This document shows positions 55,740-64,000 of a stretch of DNA of 64,000 nt, piece after piece. Numbering within the stretch: the stretch's first letter is position 1; every line of letters begins with the position of its first letter. The translations under genes and the position numbers were made by a program. The notes beneath the pieces were generated by a model. It was given only the letters and a program-made list of their open reading frames with translations, did not search any database and was not told the origin of the DNA. Source of the stretch: Micropterus salmoides (Eukaryota; Chordata; Actinopteri; Centrarchiformes; Centrarchidae); assembly GCF_014851395.1 (NCBI RefSeq), contig NW_024044459.1, positions 1,364,001 to 1,428,000 on the forward strand. The letters are read 5' to 3'.

Positions 55740-56610
55740 TCACCACTGAAATGATCTGTGCAGTGATTGAGCATGGTCCTTGTCAGCCAGGTTTGAAGGA
55801 CAGCTACAAAAATTTCCCATATGACCAGGATCAACGACGCTTCAGTCCAGCTTGGTATAAACGCCAGGTGGGAAGCTCAGGTACAGTGGAATGTCAGTTG
55901 TTGTTGTACTCACCTAGGGCAAACAGACTATTCTGTTTCTGTTGCTGGCTTTTCAGCAGAAAGTCCCATGACAGCGCTGGGAAAGCTTGGGGTGATCCAT
56001 GTATGGGGTTTTCTTCATTCAAAAAAGGGAGAGACGCACGAGAGGTCCGGCACTCACCGGGAGGCAGAGAAGTCATACTTAATGATGAAGTTTCGTTTAA
56101 GTCAGGACGGCACTGTGATTGCGGAGCTTCTGAAAGCTGAGAGAGTGCAGTTGGAGAGGAACAGAAGGATCCTACACAAGTTGGTGGACACTACGCTCTG
56201 TTTAGCCTGACTGGGGCTCGCTTTTCGTGGCAACAGAGAATACGCTGGGCTGCGAGCCCCTGACTCTAACGAGGGGAATTTCTTAGAGCTCCTGAAGCTG
56301 CTGGCTCATTATGACTCCTTCCTTGAGCAGCACCTGAGTAACCCGATCAGCCAAGTTATCTCAGTCACCAGTCCCAAAACAAGCTCATTGCAGCTCTTTC
56401 CAAAGAGACACTTTGCACAATTATCGATGAGGTAAAGTCAGCAAAGTTTTTCTGTTTGCGTTCCTGCATGGATGAAGCCAGACTGTCAAATCTCACCTTG
56501 CTGTGTGTGGAGCGGGACATAAATATTGACAAGGACAGTGGTTGGCAGGTTTGCCACCATGACGGAGAGGAGGATGAAAATTTAAAAAAGGGACAATGAA
56601 ATGTATATAG
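55740..56610 (+). pseudogene. hAT-ZMYM (TTF finger / DUF4371) transposase remnant
   Basis: Consecutive plus-strand pieces form the N-terminal half of this family: IEHGPCQPGLKDSYKNFPYD and FSPAWYKR (55765-55866), then YSPRANRLFCFCCWLFS (55909-55962, zinc-finger cysteines), WGDPCMGFSSFKKG (55990-56031) and, in a second frame, TVIAELLKAERVQLERNRRI (56113-56172). A run past a TGA follows with FRGNREYAGLRAPDSNEGNF and LLKLLAHYDSFLEQHL (56225-56333). The catalytic core and dimerisation region are missing after about 56.6 kb. Confidence 0.8.
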
Positions 56611-56829
56611 TTTTGTTCGGATTATTTGTGCTTGATGACAAAATTTTGTCTTTAATTATTTACATTTCGGTTTTGAAGATGTCACTCAGAATTTTAGATA
56701 AGTCTGTTGTTTACAGCATTTCAGACCAGTAGCCTATTTTTTTACCACTTGTGGAGTTGTAAAAAGACTTTGTGTTAAAAGGGATTATGCCGGAGATAGG
56801 CTAGTGCTGACCGCCGTGTCTGTTGTTTA

Positions 56830-57290
56830 TGTTGTGGGCCAGTGACTGAGAGAGTGTACTTGGTGTATTCAGCATGCATTCATCCAGGCATTTAGCAGTC
56901 ATAGTGGGTCCAACCTGGTCATTGGGTTGGAAGGGGAGGTACACCTGCGTGTCATCTCCATAGCCATCCCCATAATTTTGCATAGGGAGCATGTAGATGG
57001 AAAAGGACTGAGCCCTGAGCGAGACAGTGACAGAGAAAGTCCTATCTGTGATGTCAGACTGAATCCAGTGGAAAGATGTGCTAGAGACTCCAACCCATGA
57101 TGCAGGCAATCAGTATGTATTGTGTGGTCCACTGTGTCAAAGGCAACACTGAGATCTAAAAGGACCATTATTGAGGAGTGACCACCATTGGCTACTATAA
57201 GATCATTGGTTAGCCTCAACAGTTCATATTCCGTGCTGTGGTGTGCCCGAAAACCCGGCTGAAACTGATGAGTTATTAACCAAAGATGGC
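56830..57290 (-). pseudogene. LINE reverse transcriptase fragment, L2-like
   Basis: Minus-strand frames contain LTNDLIVANGGHSSIMVLLD and AFDTVDHTIH (57110-57219, the first palm Asp). Further down, in a shifted frame, Y-G-D-D-T-Q-V-Y-L (about 56930-56960, the catalytic core) and KCLDECM appear. The upstream GFRAHHSTE-type motif is just readable at about 57230-57260. Several shifts; both ends truncated. Confidence 0.65.
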
Positions 57291-57540
57291 TGCTGAGGGT
57301 ATGGGTGGTTTGTTAGGCTCCACTCTTACCCTTACCCCTCTGCTTCCATCTGCCACTACTTGCTGTTTTAACCCTCGGTTTTAAACAAAGATTTACCGTT
57401 AGAAGGACAGGCTTTAAACAAAGAAGCAATCTCAACAATAAGATCATACAAAAATAACAAATATTCCAACTACACATCAAACAATAACAAGCAAAATGCT
57501 CAGAACATAGAGCTAAGTGGTATGCTCTTAGAATTCTACT

Positions 57541-57840
57541 GACCCTGATTTTATTATCTGCCGATGTACAGCTGAACACCGGCCCGTCAACTGACTTTTT
57601 TCCGGAACAAACACCAACAAGTGGACTGACCGAGACGTGGCGAAGTGCAAGCTTCTCTGAGGCAGCAGCTTTCAATGGAGCGGCAGACTTGCTTGAGTGG
57701 GCCGTGGTGTAATGGACCAACAAAGCCTCAATCCAACTTTCAGCCATGTTTTACATCCGGAGGGAGATTAACTGTCTCTGATGGAACTGGACATGTTTTT
57801 GTAGTGGAGTCGTCCCCTGCTGGCTTTTGTTAAGAAAGCA
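57541..57840 (+). pseudogene. LINE ORF2 start with degenerate 2A-like motif
   Basis: Plus-strand TLILLSADVQLNTGPST (57544-57594) resembles the L-L-x-G-D-V-E-L-N-P-G-P start of CR1/L2-type ORF2 proteins, itself a 2A-like sequence; here Pro is Thr. Sequence after it (57595-57840) is open but unlike an endonuclease. Confidence 0.4.
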
Positions 57841-57899
57841 GGTTTGATCTACTCTCGATTGCTCTTTCTGAAGGACCTTGAACTGTCTGTGACCTTCAA

Positions 57900-58190
57900 A
57901 CTGAATCTTGTGGATTGAAATTTAAATGAGAGAAGTGAATTTGAATTGAGAAAACTGAAAGTGAAAGTACATAAAGAGTTGAATTTTTAATGAGGCTTAA
58001 ATATACTTTCAGTTGCAACTGAATTCAGTTTCATAATATTATATTCAGTTTCAAGTTTATTGGAATTCAGTTTCAAACTAATAAATTCAATTTCAAATTA
58101 TTCTATTCAGATTCAGTTTTTCAATGCAATTATTCAAGGTAAACAATATAAATTCAAACTATTCTATTCAAATTCATATTCTACTGACAC
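57900..58190. repeat. degenerate GAATTCAGTTTCAAA repeat
   Basis: GAATTCAGTTTCA, AATTCAATTTCAA and ATTCAAATTC variants recur at intervals of about 15-25 bases, forming an old low-complexity tract. Confidence 0.6.
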
Positions 58191-58289
58191 AAATATCAGT
58201 CCATAGAAGTAAATTGAGTGATTAGCAGGACAGTACAGATATTGCAAATTAATTTAATAATTACTTCATTCAATCAGTGGAGGAACTTG

Positions 58290-59560
58290 CTCAAAATTTT
58301 GAAGCAGTAAATTAAGGAAGCTGAACAGGAGAAGGTTTCTAAAATCATCAACATATTAAAGAATTGAAAGGCAGAGGATCGGTTTGGATTGGATACTGCT
58401 GTTATTAAAACACACAGCTCCACTCTGATCAAACCAATAACACGTCTGATAAACCTCTCTATCATAGTTGGTAAATTCCCACAACCTAGAAAACAGCAGT
58501 CATATCGCCAATTTTGAAGGCTGGCGCACCAGAACAAGTAAGCAATTATAGACCAATCTCTATCCTACCAATTCTCTCAAAAGTCCTGGAAAAATTATTG
58601 CAGAACAACTAGTGGACCACCTTGAAAGTAATTTACTTATTTTTATTTATTTTTTATTATTAACAATTTGGATTTAGGGCAGGGTACTCAACTGAAATGG
58701 CAAAGTGCTACCTCACTGAAAACATCAAGTCTTTAACAGGCCTTTGATACTGTGAACCATAAAGTACTTTTAAACAAACAAGCATTTAACTTTTCTGAGC
58801 AAGCAACTGGCTGGTTTGCATCCGATCTTGATGGACAGAGCAGTGCGTTAAAATTAGGGATGCACCAACAAGTGAAATGAAGGGTGTATGGCTTAAAAAC
58901 AATGAGCAGCAAAAGATAAGCTTGTAATTAAAATAGATCAAGAGGAATTAGAGGAAGTCAATGATTTTAAATTCCTAGTTGTCATTTTGGACTCCAGACT
59001 TAAATTTGATAAACACGTTAAAAAGCAAAATTTGAGCTGTTTTAGAATAGAAGATATTACATACCTCTCAAGGCAGCTCAACTGTTTATACATACCTTGA
59101 TATTTTCACATCTTTCTTATTGTGTTACTGTATGGAGCCAGGCTTCACAGTCAACTGTTAAACCCATTATATGACTATATAAACAAGCACTGAAAATAGT
59201 GGATGAAAAACAAATGAAATGGCACCATTGTATAATATATATATATATATATGTGTGTGTATACTGAAAAAGTAAAATTTGCTTAGTTATGATAGTTCCA
59301 TCAAGTTCTCTTTTATCAAATTGATTTTTAAATGTGAGAATAACCTCGCTCCAGTTGTACTTTGTCCACATGTGACAAAAGGAAATTCTAAAATAATCAG
59401 CAAATGGCAACTGCAGGGTGGCACAGCACAAAACCACTTTCGGTTAGTCATCTTTCTCAGGGAAAGGGATACATTTTTGGAATGTCCTACCAACTGAAAT
59501 AAAAACACAAACTAATCTGAAAAGATTTAATGAAAAGGTGAAACACTGGCTGAAACAAAA
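58290..59560 (+). pseudogene. LINE fragment, plus strand, distinct family
   Basis: Decayed reverse transcriptase with LIKPITRLINLS (58418-58455), AFDTVNHKVLLNKQAFNFSE (58740-58800), WFASDLDG, then the C-terminal FLVVILDSRLKFDKHVKK-type segment (58970-59025) and HTLIFSHLSYCVTVWSQASQ (59090-59150). It ends near 59560 in SGKGYIF and LPTE-type sequence. Many stops and a deletion after 58650. Confidence 0.6.
59237..59262. repeat. (AT)n(GT)n microsatellite
   Basis: Alternating AT then GT within the LINE fragment. Confidence 0.85.
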
Positions 59561-59869
59561 CCAAACCTGTGATCACTGATCACGGATCATGGGCTTGTGC
59601 ACGCACACTTGTACACATGTACATGGTCATACAGATGGGGGAAATAGACACACACTGATAAGCATGCATACATATTTAAAATGAGCATATTTGTTTCCCA
59701 ACTTCTTTCTTTGGTAATGGTGATGTGTGTAGTCTAACCAGGGACAGGGGTTGCAAATTAGCTTTAGCTAAAAACCCTATATGCAACACATTTGGCGAAG
59801 TTATTGTAATCTGTTACAATGTGTTTCTTCTGCATTGTTCCTGACAAATAAACACTAAAATAAAAATAT

Positions 59870-61600
59870 AAAACTTCTCAAAAATAATATTGCTGTTAAT
59901 ATTTGATAGTATCTGTTGAAGGACTAGCCAAGGTGGGGCATGCCCACTAAGACAAAACCAATTTTGCCCAAAACCTCTTTCAGTAACTTAGTTGGAACAA
60001 TATCAAGTTGGAGAAGGGTGATGAACACAACATTTTCAAATGCTGGTGGACTGTTGTGTGGAGTGGAGATATTCTTATCAAAGGGGGAAACATTCAGTCT
60101 TAATTTTTTTCAACTTAGTCTAAAAAGAATTTTTATTCTTTAGTAAGAATTTGGCAAGTGGTTGAGAGGGACAACAGATGTTTTACTTGATACACAGCAG
60201 AAAAATAAAGACCACTTCTCCACTGAAAAGAAATATTTCCTCACAAAGACCACCTTTCAAAAAGAGACAAACAACTCCAGCTCCACTGCATTCAACATAA
60301 AAAGAAGATGTAGCATTAAAAAGCATCAAAATAATTCATACACTGATGTTAAAATCTCTCTTTCACCCTGACTCTCCCATCAACAGTTTCTAGTGGTTGG
60401 TAAAGGGCAGGAAGTGACAGCCGTGGAGGTGGGAGAACACTGTGGCCCCTGAAGAGGTCATCTCCTCATCTGCTCTCCCACAGAAAGCAATTACCCAGTG
60501 GTTTCCATGACAACAGTCCAGCCGCCTGTGCACTGACAGTGAGAGGGAGGGGAGAGGAAGCACAACAATGTGCCAGCCCTCAAATAATGCGTCCTCTCTG
60601 CTAAACACTAGCACTGTCTGGAAGATGGTAAACACAGACTCTCTGTTTGCTGCAGAGTGAAATACATGTCACCACATGATGGTGCTCTGTCATAGAGGAT
60701 CATTGTTAAGACCCAACATTACAAATCACAATGTGAAATGACAAAAGACCAGAAGAAACATTAGTCAACACATAGTGCTAACTGACTTAACTGAAGATTT
60801 CTATTACTTGTTACACTGTCATGCCTAAACACTAATGAGTAGCCTTTTTATAAACTGCAGCATTAGACACCTGTATATATGAGTCTGAATTTAGGTCATA
60901 TAAAATATAAGGAGTATATTCATAATTACATAATTAACTAAAGTAGTCCACCAGTCAAACAGTGTAAAACACCAGGTGGCCTCCTACAGCAATCCTGCCA
61001 CCTAAACAATACAAGTACATAATACTTTGAAAGAAACACATTGCTGCCTCAAATCAAGCAAAGCGTTAGTTCAGGCAGGCAGAAAAGTCAATCTCCGCTC
61101 ACAACCCCAGCACATCAGCTGATGGTAGCCCATCTCAAAGCCAGCCACATCAGCTTCCAGCTCAGCTGATTCCCTTAGCAGTCATTGGTAAATTCCATAA
61201 AGGGCACCTTGTTTAAGCTATACTTATATTAAGCTTTAACCTGCCTACCCCTGCTGCTTCCTCTGCAAGCAGCTTGTAAGCATCCCACATGAGAACGAAC
61301 GACTGTCTGTGTACAAGCTTCAGATTCCCCTGCTGCTTGTCATGTTGAGTCCTGTCCATGATGAAGATCCATGACAGATCTACTGCATCATGGATACAGC
61401 ATCAGCAATGTGAAGTAGAGGAAGCCATCTGTGAAGAGAGAACCGTTCCCATCCACTGGAGCTCTTGTCTGGCAAATAAAATCCAAAACCTCCCAGCATT
61501 CATGAATGGCCACTGCCCAGGCTCCTGGAAGCCTTATTTCAAAACAATTTTACGGCTCCAGTCAGGGCCTCTCACAAAGACATTTTGCACTGTTCAAGGA
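59870..61600. other. no gene recognised
   Basis: The stretch 60390-60660 is less AT-rich and free of repeats I know; it could be conserved non-coding sequence, but I cannot test that. Open frames here are short and unsupported. Confidence 0.3.
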
Positions 61601-62040
61601 AAACATCCTTATCAATTCAATTCAAATTCAATTCAAACAACTTTATTTACCCTGTAGGGCAATTCTATTTCAGTCAACAAGTCACTTCAAATATAAACAG
61701 AACAACCACAATCAATCAAACATCCAGACACCCTGTCAGTGGCAACATATCAGCATTTGAGCACCAGAGCAAAGCAGCGAATACACTGGTCGCCATGCAT
61801 GGACCAAGCAGGGACCATATTTCTGGGAAATAAATGATAAATAAATGCACAGTGCTTCTGTGATTTACAGTGTCTGGCCCATGTATAGTTGATCTTTAGA
61901 GGCCTGATGGCAGAAGGAATAAAATAATTTGTGTATCGGTTAGTTTTCCATGGTGGGGCAAGTTAGCGACGGCATTAAACGAATGATAAAGATTACATAA
62001 GTCGCTCTTGTAATATATTAAAAGAATTTAGCTTCTACAT
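61600..62040 (-). mobile_element. LINE 3' end with ATTCAATTCAAA tail, minus strand
   Basis: CAATTCAATTCAAATTCAAT followed by CTTTATTTACCCTGTAGGGC is the 3' terminus of a fish Rex1-type LINE in reverse. Further in, AGAGGCCTGATGGCAGAAGG reads on the minus strand as part of its conserved C-terminal coding end. Confidence 0.55.
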
Positions 62041-62089
62041 AAAGTGGATATTTGTCTACCTCGTTTAGTGATTGACTGTGTTTTTATCA

Positions 62090-63690
62090 GCAGACAGCTG
62101 ACCAAAATATCTGAACTGTCAGAAATCGTCCCAAAGGAGGCAGAAACCCCGCAAAGCAGCTGGGCCGGACTCTGTCTCCCCATCCACCCTGAAGCACTAT
62201 GCTGATCAGCTGTCTCCGGTGTTCACAGACATTTTTAACACCTCACTCGAGACATGCCAACAAGTCTGTAGATGATGCAGTAAACACGGCCCTTCACTAC
62301 ATCCTCCAGCACCTGGACTCCCCAGGAACCTAATCCAGGACCCTGTTTGTGGATTTCAGCTCTGCTTTCAACACCATCATCCCGGCCCTGCTACAAGACA
62401 AGCTCTCTCAGCTGAACATGCCTGACTCAACCTGCAGGTGGATCACTGAATTCCTGACGGACAGGAAGCAGCACGTGAAGCTGGGAAAACATCTCTCTGA
62501 CTCCATGACCATCAGCACCAGTTCCCATCAAGGCTGCGTTCTTCCCCCCTTCTCTTCTCCCTGTACACCAACAGCTGCACCTCCAGTCACCAGTCTGTCA
62601 AGCTCCTGAAGTTTGCGGACGACACCACCCTCATTGGGCTCATCTCTGGGGGGGGATGAGTCCGCCTACAGGTGGGATATCGACCATCTGTTGACCTGGT
62701 GCAGCCAGAACAGACTGGAGTTCAACGCTCTGAAGACTGTGGAGATGGTTGTGGACTTCAGAAAGAGCACACCCCACCCTCCCCCATCATCCTGAGTGAC
62801 TCCCCAGTCACCACTGTGGACTCCTTCCGCTTCCTGGGCACCATCATCTCCCAGGACCTCAAGTGGGAACTGAACATCACCTCCATCATCAAGAAGGCCC
62901 AGCAGAGGATGTACTTCCTGCAGCAGCTGAAGAAGTTCAGCCTACCAAAGACAATGATGGTGCACTTCTACACCGCCATCATTGAGTCCATCCTCACCTC
63001 CTCCATCACCATCTGGTATGCTGCTGCCACTGCCAGGGACAAGGGCAGGCTGCAGCGTGTCATTCGCTCTGCAGAGAAGGTGATTGGCTGCAATCTTCCT
63101 TCTCTTCTGGACCTGTATTCATCAAGGACTCTGAGGCGAGCAGGAAAGATTGCAGCTGACTCCTCCTACCCCAGACACAAACTGTTTGAGACTCTCCCCT
63201 CTGGCAAGAGGCTGCTGGACCAAAACCTCTCACCACAAAAACAGTTTCTTCCCATCTGCAGCTAGCCTCATTAACAAGCCCCGGGTCCCCCACTGACACT
63301 CCCCCCCTGCAAATAATACAAATGTCTCTGCACATGTAAACACTATTTTATTTCATATCATTCACAAACCTGGCATATTGCACACATTTGTTGTTAAATG
63401 TTAAATCCTTGTATACTTTTATATTGTCAATTTATATATTTTGTTGCAATACGTCTGCACTACACAAACCCAGAATAATGCACATGTTCTGCAAATAGTT
63501 GTATATTCTGCAAATAGTTGTATTATTTCTCTATTCAATAATTCTATTCTTATATAACTTGCATTGTCTATTCCATATTTATATATTTCTACATTATTTA
63601 TGTCAACTATGTTTGTCTACGTGTAGCACCTTATCACCACAGCAAATTCCTCGTATGTGTGTAACACTATTTGGCAATAAAGCTCCTTCT
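62090..63690 (+). mobile_element. CR1/Rex1-Babar-type LINE, 5'-truncated
   Basis: The best preserved LINE of the window. It covers reverse transcriptase from the fingers to the C-terminus and a 400-bp 3' UTR with the end AATAAAGCTCCTTCTGATTC. Motifs: FSSAFNTIIP (62353-62382; catalytic-type Asp just before), HQGCV (62527-62541), KFADDTTLIGL (62610-62642), YRWDIDHL, SFRFLGTIISQDLKWEL (62821-62871), QQRMYFLQQL (62902-62931), TAIIESILTSSITIWYAA (62971-63024) and LLDLYSSRTLR (63106-63138). Frameshifts occur in the SLYTNS region (about 62545) and at a G-run (about 62648). Confidence 0.8.
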
Positions 63691-63710
63691 GATTCTGAAA
63701 GACAGATCCT

Positions 63711-64000
63711 TGATAGTTCAGGTAATTAATCGGATGTTGTGACTCACCCAAAAAACATCAAACAACTACCAATGTGGCAGAAATTTGGCCCAAATCTGAA
63801 CAGTTTTGGCACCAGTTGATCAACAGTGTTTCTGGATTCTGCATTTTTGGGTCCATGGAGCATGAGCATTATAGTCCTCCTCTGGCGGAGCAGACTGACT
63901 TCTTGCTGCTTTCAGATTAATTGGACCTACTGAGATAGCTTGTTAGCTAGTTGTGATAGCCTTTTCAACACAAATGTATTCATTGTTTCTTTTGAAATTA
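63711..64000. other. unassigned end of window
   Basis: No gene or named repeat recognised after the LINE's 3' end. Confidence 0.3.

Noticed and set aside
1..64000. CRISPR array, prophage or bacterial operon
   Set aside because: The only regular repeats are eukaryotic satellites and transposon termini; genes are spliced and there is no prokaryotic gene density.

Overview
The window is vertebrate, almost certainly teleost, nuclear DNA. Exons are short, GT-AG spliced and separated by introns of many kilobases, and most of the sequence is transposon-derived. The families present are typical of ray-finned fish: L2 with an esterase ORF1, a CR1/Rex1-Babar-type LINE, an R4/Dong-type LINE, DIRS, Tc1, several hAT groups including a ZMYM/TTF type, and tRNA-derived SINEs. 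I see no prokaryotic or viral operon, no CRISPR array and no rRNA or tRNA gene.

1-17.4 kb: the last three exons of ptar1 (1-232, 8580-8926, 14453-14828, + strand) and its probable 3' UTR, ending near an AATAAA at 17373. Reading frames join exactly across both introns. The first intron holds an L2 LINE (minus strand, about 0.3-6.7 kb) interrupted by a second L2 copy (3579-5618) flanked by the 7-bp duplication TTACTAG. The second intron carries several non-autonomous hAT elements, one with a clear 8-bp target duplication (12296-13118), and SINEs.

17.4-40.8 kb: a hAT fragment at 18.2-19.0 kb, then the most remarkable structure of the window, a very large imperfect inverted repeat. The left arm is 22785-32199, the loop about 1.1 kb, and the right arm 33319-37352. 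Each arm is about 4.0-4.3 kb of nearly identical sequence and ends outside in tandem repeats of about 126 bp. A 5.1-kb DIRS retrotransposon (25139-30238) sits only in the left arm, so the right arm preserves the unoccupied target site. Near-identical 126-128-bp direct repeats lie at 22335 and 38804, on either side. Beyond are a minisatellite of alternating 55- and 56-bp units, a hAT-ZMYM fragment and a Tc1 fragment.

40.8-64 kb: a CpG-rich segment with an alternating purine-pyrimidine tract and a possible first exon (donor at 41060/41061). From the vertebrate gene order PTAR1-APBA1 this may be the apba1 promoter and untranslated first exon, with the rest of the window its first intron; that is inference. 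The rest is a mosaic: two L1-like fragments as an inverted pair (43.0 and 45.2 kb), a jumble of LINE pieces (48.5-52.0 kb), a complete Tc1 element with an intact 333-aa transposase (52.07-53.69 kb), a hAT-ZMYM pseudogene (55.7-56.6 kb), and further LINE fragments to 63.7 kb.

The only confidently recognised host gene is ptar1. Its product pairs with the RabGGTase beta subunit as geranylgeranyltransferase III. Everything else is mobile DNA, repeats or unassigned intronic/intergenic sequence.
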